NCBI GenBank assembly: GCA_965216885.1 | Contig: OZ244209.1 | Location: 4,774,001-4,838,000, forward strand | Direction: 5' to 3' | DNA: 64,000 bases | Source: CAYNJG01 sp965216885 | GTDB lineage: Bacteria > Planctomycetota > Planctomycetia > Pirellulales > Pirellulaceae | Part shown: in pieces, positions 25,805 to 33,500 of the stretch | How the letters are laid out: each line of letters starts with the position of its first letter | Numbering within the stretch: the stretch's first letter is position 1 | Notes under the pieces: generated by a model | What the model was told of the DNA's origin: nothing | What the model saw: only the letters and a program-made list of their open reading frames with translations | Databases searched by the model: none | Position numbers and translations under genes: made by a program

Positions 25805-26485
25805 ATGTTAAGAACAGCCCATTCCATCATTTTCGTGTTGACCCTCCTTTCCGCCACGCTGGCTCTTGGCGATGTTGTCATTACCACATCCGGTTTCCCA
25901 TTGCTCCCGAACAAGGCGAATCAAGTCGTAACGTTTCAAATCGCAACCGATAGTGGTACTTGCGACCTGACTGGCTTCGACCTTCGTCTCATGGTTGGCG
26001 ATGGAGGCGAATTCTTTGGTGGCGTTGACATTCCAGCAGGCGAAACCAACCCAACGACACCAGCGATAACCGGCGTCGACATCGATTTGCTGTTTGGCGC
26101 GGGAGCAACTGCCAATGAAGTTGTTACTGGCAAATTTGACAACAAGTTTGGCATCGCTGGCCTTGCCGATGCGGACGCAGTAAGCGGAGCCACGGGAATC
26201 GCAACAATTTCGACAACGCCCGTCGACCTATTTACCGTGGAATTTTCTACCGTCGGCCTCTCTGCTGGTACGGATTTCGACTTAACGTTCCTTCTCGGTG
26301 AAGGGGGCGACGCAGACGAAACTAGGGCATACGGCTGTACCACTTCGTTCGATGGCATCTCGGTTCCATCGTCTTCAACGGTTGCGGTACCTGAACCGTC
26401 TTCGCTGCTATATCTGGCGTTTCTGGCGACTGCCTTGGCTGGAAATCGATGGAGGACTCGATTTCGGAAGACCTCTATTGGCTAG
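25805..26485 (+). CDS. PEP-CTERM secreted protein
   Basis: This 226-residue protein has an N-terminal signal (IIFVLTLLSATLALGD), a beta-rich body resembling the Big/cohesin-like PEP-CTERM domain, and a C-terminal sorting tail: VPEPSS, a hydrophobic helix (LLYLAFLATALAG) and a basic end (RWRTRFRK). PEP-CTERM tails are cut by exosortase; no exosortase gene is in the window. A cohesin-like fold next to a dockerin-like partner would make a bound pair plausible, since the body (DLTGFDLRLMVGDG, VDLFTVEFST) resembles cohesin strands. That link is inference. The short gap to the giant gene favours cotranscription. Confidence 0.8.
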   Translation: MLRTAHSIIFVLTLLSATLALGDVVITTSGFPLLPNKANQVVTFQIATDSGTCDLTGFDLRLMVGDGGEFFGGVDIPAGETNPTTPAITGVDIDLLFGAGATANEVVTGKFDNKFGIAGLADADAVSGATGIATISTTPVDLFTVEFSTVGLSAGTDFDLTFLLGEGGDADETRAYGCTTSFDGISVPSSSTVAVPEPSSLLYLAFLATALAGNRWRTRFRKTSIG

Positions 26486-27180
26486 TCCGGTGTGATCTAC
26501 GAAGTATCATCGCACGAAGGGCCCCCTCGCTTTGCCACGGTTGAGTCGAGGGCCTATTCGATGACGGGTGTGTTCAAGCGAGCTCGTCGGGCCGGAAAGA
26601 ACGAGGGCCGCATATGCGTCGGACTTTTGCCTATTGCGCGTCGAGGTAGATGACGATGCCAAATGGCATCACGGGTCAGCGTTCGTTTTCAATCGGCAAC
26701 AACTTTGCCGCATCGCGAACAGACTCGCACGCCGTCTGTGGAGGGTGCGTTGATCGCCGGGCCGAAATCGTGCGACCAAAATCCCTGGCATGGTCTCGCT
26801 CGTAGCGTCATCGCAAGACAGCAAACTGCCACGAAAACGATTGTCGGAATCATCACAGCGCCCGTGGGAATTAGAAACGGCTGCCGGAAATGGACAGGAA
26901 AATGCCGTGTATCGCCGACCCTCAAACGGGTGAGGGCCTGCCGCCACACATGAGAGACTACGTCACCGTACATGTGACCGCTGACCGATGCCGGCGAACA
27001 TGCTCGAATCCGCAACTTGCGTGAAGATTGCGGCGCGATGTAGCGTATTCGCACCACACTCTTCATCTGATTCAGCGACGAATGTGAAGTAGCCGACGTT
27101 ACGCCCGGACGAGCCTTCCGGTTACGATTTCGCTGCAATTCTGACCAGCTCACCCAACGCCATTGAATGCTCCACAGCGC
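26486..27180. other. intergenic, no supported gene
   Basis: The gap holds an imperfect hairpin at 26517-26552 (CCCTCG pairing with CGAGGG) that may end the PEP-CTERM transcript, without a clear T-run. A minus-strand frame at 26689-27153 has one hydrophobic stretch and a CSRC motif but no ribosome site or recognisable family, so it is not called. Confidence 0.35.
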
Positions 27181-27927
27181 TCAGGCTGCTTCGTTGGCTG
27201 CGTCGCCCATTGGCGGTTGCGAAGACTCTTTGTGATAGCCGAACTGCCGGAAGTCTTCGTCGTAGAGGTGTTCGACAATCTGTCGCGTCTCGTCACAGAA
27301 ATAGTCGCGATAACTGCGGTGCTGAGTCGCGTTGAGCTTTGGCACCTCAGCGGTCGCCCCAAACCCCAGCTCCCGCATCACCGTCAGCATATCTTCATCA
27401 ATTGATTCGACACGGCCGACGTAATCCACGTCGATACCTTCAAGCCAACGTGACTGCGGATTGCACTGGCTGAGACCAATCGAGTTGTACAAACCGACCG
27501 GTTCACAGGGTTGCTTCAGAAGCTGTCGGCAGAAATCCAGAAACGAAATGTCTTTCGAAAGTCGATCGACTCGCTGTGAATAGAAGTAGAGCGAGACGAT
27601 GCGGTCGTACGGATTTCGAGCGAACGCAAACTTGAACGCCGACTGGTCGAACTCGGGCGAGACGAGCCCCTTTTGTACGAGCGTGGCGTAGTCCATGTGC
27701 CCGAACGTGACGAGCCCCGCGTTCACAAATCGGTAGCGAACCAGGTGCTCGGTCTTCAGCAGCGGCGGACTTCCCATCGTCTCGTAAACCGTCGTACCGG
27801 CGGATTTGGGAATCCACAGGAAGACGGCATTCGGCGTAGCGACCGGCTTACGTCGTTCCAACCACAAGGAAGCTCCGGAAACATCAAGAAGCCACGTCGT
27901 TCGCCTGCGAAGCGTTCGGAAAGTCAT
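27181..27927 (-). CDS. sulfotransferase family protein
   Basis: The 248-residue product has the 5'-phosphosulfate loop of PAPS-dependent sulfotransferases, FLWIPKSAGTTVYE (about 36-49), and the 3'-phosphate motif FAFARNPYDRIVSLYFY (about 100-116). The rest (LDFCRQLL, YVGRVESIDEDM) matches the sulfotransferase 2 / chondroitin-type branch, which sulfates carbohydrates. It is probably cytoplasmic or peripheral, since no signal peptide is evident. It diverges from the SUMF1-like gene; planctomycetes are rich in sulfated-polysaccharide metabolism, but no direct link can be shown. Confidence 0.8.
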   Translation of the reverse strand: MTFRTLRRRTTWLLDVSGASLWLERRKPVATPNAVFLWIPKSAGTTVYETMGSPPLLKTEHLVRYRFVNAGLVTFGHMDYATLVQKGLVSPEFDQSAFKFAFARNPYDRIVSLYFYSQRVDRLSKDISFLDFCRQLLKQPCEPVGLYNSIGLSQCNPQSRWLEGIDVDYVGRVESIDEDMLTVMRELGFGATAEVPKLNATQHRSYRDYFCDETRQIVEHLYDEDFRQFGYHKESSQPPMGDAANEAA

Positions 27928-28386
27928 GGAACTGTCGATCTACCCACGTACGTTGTGCCGGAATTTCAGATCGCCACTGGTACAGGATTCCGCGGATGCA
28001 CGATAGCTCGATCCCGCCAGTTTGACCGGGATAGCCGGAATCCCGATAGCTTGAACATGAAACAGGTGCGGGCGGAGCTGCGATTAAGCTCGGAATCACC
28101 GAGTTGCTCAGTTTCGCTAGCAGTCGGTTCCCAATGTCCGGTATGCCGGAGAGCCAGGTTAAACACGAAAAAGCAACGGCCACTCATACGGGCACGCGCA
28201 CGTCCGCTCCCTGATGCGTTGGCTATTTCACAATACCAAGGTTGCGCACGACCTCGTAGAAAACACGGCACTTCATGTCACATACACTCGATAGGCTTCG
28301 CGTGTCCTGTTTTCGTCAACCACTGGAGTCAGCTACTGGCCAGGAATCGTCCCGTTCTTCACAACTCATTCCTCTGGACCAGTGCA
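27928..28386. other. divergent intergenic region, nothing recognised
   Basis: It separates the sulfotransferase and the SUMF1-like gene, so promoters for both should lie here. A short degenerate direct repeat (GGGATAGCCGGAATCCCGATAG and surroundings, 28030-28050) was noticed. No ORF has a plausible start or family resemblance. Confidence 0.35.
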
Positions 28387-29451
28387 ATGAAAATTTCATC
28401 GATCACCATGGCAGCCGGGCTGCTGTTTATCGTTCTTATCAACACGTCGGGCTTCGCAACCAACATCGATACGGTCGGGGTGGGCAATTCCGGGAACGCA
28501 TCGGATGAGGACTTCGGCTTCGGCGGAGCGTTCGGTTCCGTGAGCGTCCCTTACCGGATTGGCACGTTTGAAGTTACGAATCAGCAGTACACCGACTTCC
28601 TGAATGCAGTCGCCGGGATCGATGACCACGGTCTCTACAACGAACAGATGGGACTTGACACACGCGGTGGTATCACGCGAGCACCATCGGACACGGGCTT
28701 CCGTTATTCGACGCGACCCAACATGGGCGACAAGCCCGTGAATTATGTCAGCCTCTGGGACGCGGCTCGATTTTCGAATTGGCTGCACAACGGTACTCCG
28801 ACCGGACTTCAGTCGACATCAACAACGGAAGACGGCGCCTATTCACTGGACGGAATTGCTTCGCCCGAATTTGTATTGGCTCGCAACACCGATGCAACCT
28901 GGTTTCTGCCCAGTGAAGACGAATGGTACAAGGCTGCCTATCACCAGCCCTTCGCCGATGGCGGTGACGAAGACAACTATTGGTTGCACGCTGGGCGAAA
29001 CAACCGCGCACCATCACGAGCGACGGTCGATGACGCGGGGAATATCCTGCACGGGAATCTGCGCAGTGTCGCCAACTACGGATTGCTTGCGGACTGGAAC
29101 GGTGTGGATGGCAACGTGTCCACCGTAGGCAGTGCGGGTGACAGAAACGCGTCGTTCTATGGCACGTTTGATCAGGCGGGCAACGTCGAGGAATGGACCG
29201 AGGGGCTTCACGTCGACGAGTTCGGTCGTTTCCAAGTCTTCCGCGGCGGCAGCTTTGCCACGCCCGCCGCCGGCAATCTGGGCGCGGCCTTTCGCAACAT
29301 CACAGCTCCGTCCGCCGAAGCAGCCGTGTTGGGCTTCCGCATCGCCACCGTCCCGGAACCCTCGGGGGCGATCTACGGCTGGTTCATATTGATAGTGCTA
29401 CTCGACACGCGAAGAAGAAGGAATTCCAGCCGAAACGTTGCGCTGCGCTGA
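28387..29451 (+). CDS. SUMF1-like (FGE-fold) PEP-CTERM protein without cysteine
   Basis: Start at ATG 28387 gives 354 residues with a signal peptide (MAAGLLFIVLINTSGFA). The body has the formylglycine-generating-enzyme fold: YRIGTFEVTNQQYTDFLNAV, PVNYVSLWDAARFSNWL, LPSEDEWYKAAYH, GNVEEWTEG and FRGGSF. The C-terminus is a PEP-CTERM tail (VPEPSG, hydrophobic helix, RRRRN). True FGE needs catalytic cysteines; this protein contains none, so it should not activate sulfatases and is more likely a ligand-binding or structural surface protein. The frame is open further upstream, but the signal peptide fixes the start. Confidence 0.82.
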   Translation: MKISSITMAAGLLFIVLINTSGFATNIDTVGVGNSGNASDEDFGFGGAFGSVSVPYRIGTFEVTNQQYTDFLNAVAGIDDHGLYNEQMGLDTRGGITRAPSDTGFRYSTRPNMGDKPVNYVSLWDAARFSNWLHNGTPTGLQSTSTTEDGAYSLDGIASPEFVLARNTDATWFLPSEDEWYKAAYHQPFADGGDEDNYWLHAGRNNRAPSRATVDDAGNILHGNLRSVANYGLLADWNGVDGNVSTVGSAGDRNASFYGTFDQAGNVEEWTEGLHVDEFGRFQVFRGGSFATPAAGNLGAAFRNITAPSAEAAVLGFRIATVPEPSGAIYGWFILIVLLDTRRRRNSSRNVALR

Positions 29452-29529
29452 TTCGCAGAGATCAGAACGCGAACTGAAGAACTGAAGATAAGCCCCGTTG
29501 ATTGCTCGTCGTGGGGCGAAAGCCAAGAA

Positions 29530-29600
29530 GCGGATGGGGTGGGATTCGAACCCGCATCCGCTTTTCGGCGGAATACGCGATTTTCACCGCCAAGCGAGAC
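29530..29600 (-). tRNA. tRNA-like 3' fragment (T-arm), probable remnant
   Basis: Read on the minus strand, GCGGGTTCGAATCCCAC has the TTCGAAT T-loop and a nearly complete T-stem (one C-A mismatch), preceded by a variable-arm-like hairpin (CCGC-cgaaaa-GCGG) and an anticodon-like GGTGAAAATCGC. No matching 5' acceptor half (GGATGGG would be needed) is found upstream. It is therefore a 3' remnant, as left when an element integrates into a tRNA gene, or a chance likeness. Confidence 0.35.
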
Positions 29601-29753
29601 GAATGCGCTGCGAAAAATGATGCAGCAATGCCCGGCATAGTACCGCAACAACGGGCAGCTCGCTAGCGGACCGACGGCGTCAACGAGGGCCCGGTCGTGC
29701 AAAAGAGCAATCCGAACTTGCGCCAGATGCAGCCATGTGGCATTCTCGTAAGC

Positions 29754-29885
29754 ATGTACACTCCCAAGAAATATGACAATCAATCGCGATCGTTAGCTTC
29801 CTCCTTTTCACAGATATCTGCTCGGGATTTCCTGGGTATGATTGTGGGAGCCATACTTGGCTACGCTACGTTGCTTTTGTGGTAG
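29754..29885 (+). CDS. possible 43-residue membrane peptide
   Basis: MYTPKKYDNQSRSLASS begins a polar half, and FLGMIVGAILGYATLLLW forms one hydrophobic helix at the C-terminus. No ribosome-binding sequence precedes the ATG, and no family is recognised, so this is a weak call based on the membrane helix alone. Confidence 0.22.
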   Translation: MYTPKKYDNQSRSLASSFSQISARDFLGMIVGAILGYATLLLW

Positions 29886-30124
29886 CGACCGAGGAAGCCT
29901 GAAGATCATCTCCAGTGTTGCCTGTGCGATGTACCGCATTACGTGCGTTAGCGCCACTGCATTCTCCCTCGTCAACGGTAAAGACCGCCCGATGCGTCGG
30001 TTTGCGACCGTTTAGAACAGGAAATGTCGAATTTCGCGCGACAAAGCTCATTCTCGCGCTTGAAAGATAGCGATGCTGTGGAACTACACAGTCGCGGCGG
30101 ACAAGGCCCGCCGCGACTTGGTTT

Positions 30125-30364
30125 TCATTGCTTGGTGTTTGCGGATGCGACAATTTGTTCGAATGCCTTTTGTGCGACGTATGCAACCTGGAGCAAGTCA
30201 TCGCGCATGAAGCTCTGCGAATCTTGGAATTCACCTAAGTCGTCTTTGTAAACACGGGTGATGCTGACGTTGAACCACTCGCCATTCTTATTGGCATTTC
30301 GCCAAAGCTTCGCTCTAACACCTCGCGCGGCTTTGATCGTAATTGGCTTGTTGTTGGTTTCCAT
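30125..30364 (-). CDS. small mobile-element protein, single-domain paralogue
   Basis: The 79-residue product starts at METNNKPIT, behind a strong GGAGG seven bases upstream. It has the pattern AKLWRNANKNGEWFNVSITR-VYKDD then a helical MRDDLLQVAYVAQKAFE. The same pattern occurs twice in the protein at 55532-56104 near the other end of the element. I do not know a name for the family; such proteins accompany plasmid and element genes, and the strand order (beta strands, then helix with DDLL) would suit a small nucleic-acid-binding fold. Function is not claimed. Confidence 0.65.
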   Translation of the reverse strand: METNNKPITIKAARGVRAKLWRNANKNGEWFNVSITRVYKDDLGEFQDSQSFMRDDLLQVAYVAQKAFEQIVASANTKQ

Positions 30365-30700
30365 TTTGATTCCTCCATTGGGATTGTTTCGTTGTTCATT
30401 CACCCCTCGCTGATGAACACGAAATCGATTCCTCTGGAGAATGAGGAAATACCAACTGGCCCAAATTGAAAACGTGCGACGACTGACCTGACCTAGCAAC
30501 TTCGAGTAGGCACACAATCAACAGTCCACGCGATGTTGATTCGACTTTCGGGACGCAATGTGGCATGGTTCTTATCAGGAACCATCCGAAGCTCTCTGAC
30601 AACTACATCTCAAGTAGACGAAACGATTCCTTGCTTATGCCGCGGACCTGCCCCGGCATTGGCAAGTGATGTCGAAGTCCCCGTTTTGAGGTGTGGTTTT
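30365..30700. other. divergent intergenic region
   Basis: It lies between the minus-strand small protein and the plus-strand helicase and should hold both promoters. An in-frame extension of the helicase begins at 30533, but its residues are unlike helicase N-termini. No repeat was seen. Confidence 0.35.
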
Positions 30701-32146
30701 ATGAATAGTCTTTCTTTCGATCTTGCGTCTCTTTTGGCTGAGCTCAATCGTGAGCAGCATTCGGCTGTGATGCATACGGCTGGCCCGCTATTAGTTCTTG
30801 CCGGAGCTGGCACCGGTAAAACTCGCGTGATTACGGCACGCATTGCGAATCTATTGGCGGGCGGTGTCCAGCCAGAGAGCATCCTCGCAGTCTCGTTCAC
30901 TCGTAAAGCTGGCAACGAAATGAAAACACGTCTCATGGAGACGATTGGCGAGAAGGCAGATGCCGTTCGTGTTTCAACCTTTCACGCGCTCGGCTTGCTG
31001 ATTCTTCGTGAGCAACACGATGCTGCTCAACTCCAACGCAACTTCAAGGTCAGTGACGAAAAGCAACGGCTCAAGATTTGCGAACGGGTGTTGCAGCAAG
31101 CACAAACTCGATTTGCTGATGAAGAGGACTCACTGAGCCCGCGGGATCTACTTCGTCGCATCAGTTTCGCCAAGAGTTGCGGCAGCGATGCTCAGACGCT
31201 GCTTGCGTCTGAGGACCATCACGACCAATTCATTGGCGCGGCGATGCGCGAATACAATCTGGAACTCCGCGAGCAGCAGCTGATCGATCTGGACGACATG
31301 ATTAGCCTGCCTGTGCAGATGCTGGAGCGAGACCACGATATGCAGCAGTCCTACCGGCAACGTTATCGCCACCTGCTCATTGACGAATATCAGGACACCA
31401 ATCTGCTGCAGCATCGCTTAATGAATTGCTTACTCGGACCGGACAGAAACATCTGTGTCGTTGGTGATGATGACCAGAGTATCTACGGCTTTCGCGGCGC
31501 CGATCGCCGACTAATCCTTGGATTTGCAAAGGAGTTTCCCGATACCAAAGTCGTCAAACTTACCGCGAACTATCGTTGCTCGCGTCAAATTATTCGTGTC
31601 GCCAACGCGGTGATCCACGGCTCTCCCGGTCGCTTCAGAAAGACGCTTGTTTCGGCCAACGGTTCATCGGTGCCCGTGAAGTTCTTTGAGACTGCGGATC
31701 CCGTAGACGAACGAAACTTTGTTGTTAGCGATGTGCTTAATGCGAGGGAATGCGAACAGCGCTCATTCGGCGAATTCGCTGTCTTGGTCCGAGGTCGCAA
31801 AGAAGCACGCGAGATGACTCGTAGTTTTCAGGAACGAGAAATCCCTTGTGGAGCGAAGGAAAAGGGTGTGCGCGTCATGACCCTGCATGCGAGCAAGGGC
31901 CTCGAATTTCCCGCGGTCTATTTGCCGGGTATCTACGAAAACAACCTGCCACACTGGAATGCTATCAAAGGTGGAGACGCCGCCGTGGAAGAGGAACGCC
32001 GCCTACTCTATGTCGGCGTCACGCGAGCCAAAGAAAAACTCACATTGAGTTCAATTCGTCGGCGTGGACCCTACTCGTGCAGTTCGAGTCGTTTCGTAGC
32101 TAAACTGCTTCAGCATCGGCTAGTCGAGTATGCCGCAGACAACTAG
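30701..32146 (+). CDS. compact UvrD/Rep-family DNA helicase
   Basis: Start at ATG 30701 gives 481 residues. Superfamily 1A motifs are in order: Q-motif LNREQHSAV, Walker A AGAGTGKTRVI, Ia FTRKAGNEM, II LLIDEYQDTN, III VGDDDQSIYGFRGA, IV LTANYRCS, V VMTLHASKGLEF and VI RRLLYVGVTRAKE. Between IV and V the usual 2B region is missing: IPCGAKEKGVRVMTLHA joins the two sides directly, so the chain is about 200 residues shorter than UvrD. Such compact forms occur on plasmids and integrative elements and probably help element replication with RepA. The neighbourhood (parAB, repA) supports that. Residues before 30701 are not conserved. Confidence 0.85.
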   Translation: MNSLSFDLASLLAELNREQHSAVMHTAGPLLVLAGAGTGKTRVITARIANLLAGGVQPESILAVSFTRKAGNEMKTRLMETIGEKADAVRVSTFHALGLLILREQHDAAQLQRNFKVSDEKQRLKICERVLQQAQTRFADEEDSLSPRDLLRRISFAKSCGSDAQTLLASEDHHDQFIGAAMREYNLELREQQLIDLDDMISLPVQMLERDHDMQQSYRQRYRHLLIDEYQDTNLLQHRLMNCLLGPDRNICVVGDDDQSIYGFRGADRRLILGFAKEFPDTKVVKLTANYRCSRQIIRVANAVIHGSPGRFRKTLVSANGSSVPVKFFETADPVDERNFVVSDVLNARECEQRSFGEFAVLVRGRKEAREMTRSFQEREIPCGAKEKGVRVMTLHASKGLEFPAVYLPGIYENNLPHWNAIKGGDAAVEEERRLLYVGVTRAKEKLTLSSIRRRGPYSCSSSRFVAKLLQHRLVEYAADN

Positions 32147-32219
32147 CAACTGGTTGTTCGACGTGTTGCTCCGTTCAATTGGCAAGGTTCGACTTCGACT
32201 TTGCCTTTTCATTCGCCGC

Positions 32220-32477
32220 TCAACCCAGATCATTGTCTTCGGAGGGATCGATATCGCTTTCGTCAACTACGAATTCTGTTCCGTCTGCTGCTCTGCAAAG
32301 ATGCAGCACTTCTGTTCCGATCACGCAACCATGTTTGTCCCGTATCAGTGCGACTTGAGTTTGGAGCAATTCCGCTACGACGTTCCCATTCTCTCGAACG
32401 AGCCCATTCTCGCGGTCGATCGTAAAATCGAAGTTGAAGTTGATCGGCAGTTGGTATGTAGTCATTGGATGTTCCAA
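32220..32477 (-). CDS. small element protein, unknown
   Basis: The 85-residue product (81 if it begins at MTTYQLPINF) is acidic with a beta-rich body (FNFDFTIDRENGLV, VALIRDKHGCVIG) and an Asp-rich end (DESDIDPSEDND). No motif is recognised. It follows the gene at 32526-32963 by 48 bases on the same strand and is probably cotranscribed with it. Confidence 0.5.
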   Translation of the reverse strand: MEHPMTTYQLPINFNFDFTIDRENGLVRENGNVVAELLQTQVALIRDKHGCVIGTEVLHLCRAADGTEFVVDESDIDPSEDNDLG

Positions 32478-32525
32478 GGGCCGGTGGGCACTGGACCCAC
32501 CGGCAGGTTAGTAAATCAGAAACCG

Positions 32526-32963
32526 CTAGAACGAATCGGCTTCTTCCTCAAAACTTGCTCTCTCCGTTTGGCCGTTTGCATACGATTGTTTATCGGTGGA
32601 CTCGCCACGCAACGAAGTTTTTCCTTCTGCGGGGCGAATGCGGATACCACCAACCACTCGACCGGCATATTCAACTCCCTGCTCGACGTAGATTGATACT
32701 GGGCCTCGCCAATCTCTCGTGTCTTGTGTCCCAAAAATCCGAGCAAGCCGTTTAATGTTGGTCTTGTTCAAGATCAACGGCTTCTCAATCTCAAGAAACG
32801 AGATCACCAGTTTCTTTCTCCCGGCGTTGAGAACAGCCTCTGACCAAACACCGGTTACCGTAGCAGTCATTGGGCCGTCAACGTCCTCCTTCTTCAGGTA
32901 ATTCCCACCGAGGAAGTCATTTGCATTGGGAGCTTGCATGTTTTCGTTTTCATGTGTATTCAT
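32526..32963 (-). CDS. conserved element/phage-type protein, unknown role
   Basis: Start at MNTHENENM (145 residues), behind GGAG eight bases upstream. The core FLGGNYLKKEDVDGPMTATVTGV, then KPLILNKTNIKRLARIFG (each part read separately) and DTRDWRGPVSIYVEQG, is a pattern I recall from phage and integrative-element hypothetical proteins, often near replication genes. It looks like a small OB-like beta barrel with a basic helix. The tail is polar and disordered, ending EEEADSF, an acidic tip like that of single-stranded-DNA-binding proteins; the tip resemblance is inference only. Confidence 0.6.
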   Translation of the reverse strand: MNTHENENMQAPNANDFLGGNYLKKEDVDGPMTATVTGVWSEAVLNAGRKKLVISFLEIEKPLILNKTNIKRLARIFGTQDTRDWRGPVSIYVEQGVEYAGRVVGGIRIRPAEGKTSLRGESTDKQSYANGQTERASFEEEADSF

Positions 32964-33036
32964 TGTTTTTCTCCATTCAATGGCCATCGTGTTCCCGACG
33001 ACCTTTCGTATTACCCACCCTCAGCATGTTTCCGGC

Positions 33037-33082
33037 TTTGGGTGGGCCTCATATTTCTGCTCCGCAGAGAGGCCCACCCAAA
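33037..33082. other. strong hairpin, 12-bp stem
   Basis: TTTGGGTGGGCC (33037-33048) pairs perfectly with GGCCCACCCAAA (33071-33082). The loop contains a second small stem, TCTGC-TCC-GCAGA. It lies between the parB terminus and the next minus-strand gene, so it could act as a terminator or processing site. No T-run follows on either strand. Confidence 0.6.
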
Positions 33083-33109
33083 ATTGGAAACAGTAAACCA
33101 TTGAGAAAA

Positions 33110-33244
33110 GCAGGTTTGGCGACGCCGCTTGGATGTTGGGCGGCGGGCGAAACATGGGATGCGTCAAGGGCGGCTCGCCGCTCGTCTCGACCCTTGACGT
33201 GTCCCATGTTTTGCAACAGGTGGAAGTGGTGGCGATGAACTTGC
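33110..33244. other. long multi-stem hairpin A
   Basis: Nested stems: P1 GCAGGTT/AACTTGC (33110-33116 with 33238-33244), P2 CCGCTT/AAGTGG (33125-33130 with 33224-33229), P3 of 21 pairs (33150-33170 with 33191-33211, two G-U pairs) and P4 GCGG-CTCG-CCGC at the tip. Hairpin B repeats the same plan with different bases. Confidence 0.75.
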
Positions 33245-33328
33245 TTTGATTCCTCAGCCGGGGGTGCTGGGAGCGTCAGCGAGCAGCACAGGCGGGGTGG
33301 ATTTTCAACACGAGAAACTGAGAGGAAC

Positions 33329-33460
33329 GAGTCTGGCGAGGCCGATTGGTGGACGGGGGCGGGCAAAACGAGGAATGCGTCCAGGGCGGCTTGCCGCTCG
33401 TCTTGACCCTTGACGCATTCCTCGTTTTGCAACAGGTGGTGAATCGGTGGCGACAGACTC
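33329..33460. other. long multi-stem hairpin B, covarying with A
   Basis: P1 GAGTCTG/CAGACTC (33329-33335 with 33454-33460), P2 CCGATT/AATCGG (33342-33347 with 33442-33447), P3 of 23 positions with one mismatch (33364-33386 with 33407-33429), P4 GCGG-CTTG-CCGC. P1, P2 and the lower P3 differ from hairpin A on both sides while still pairing. Confidence 0.75.
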
Positions 33461-33500
33461 GGCCCGATTCCGCATGGTCCGGCGAAACAATACCGACTTC

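Larger units (their letters stand above)
29452..30124. other. boundary region of the mobile element
   Basis: This gap contains the tRNA-like fragment at 29530-29600 and a possible 43-codon ORF at 29754-29885. The rest shows no ORF, repeat or strong hairpin. It marks the change from host-type to element-type genes. Confidence 0.4.

Noticed and set aside
26689..27153. Minus-strand open frame with one hydrophobic stretch
   Set aside because: No ribosome site, no family, arginine-rich shadow-like composition; mentioned only in the gap entry.
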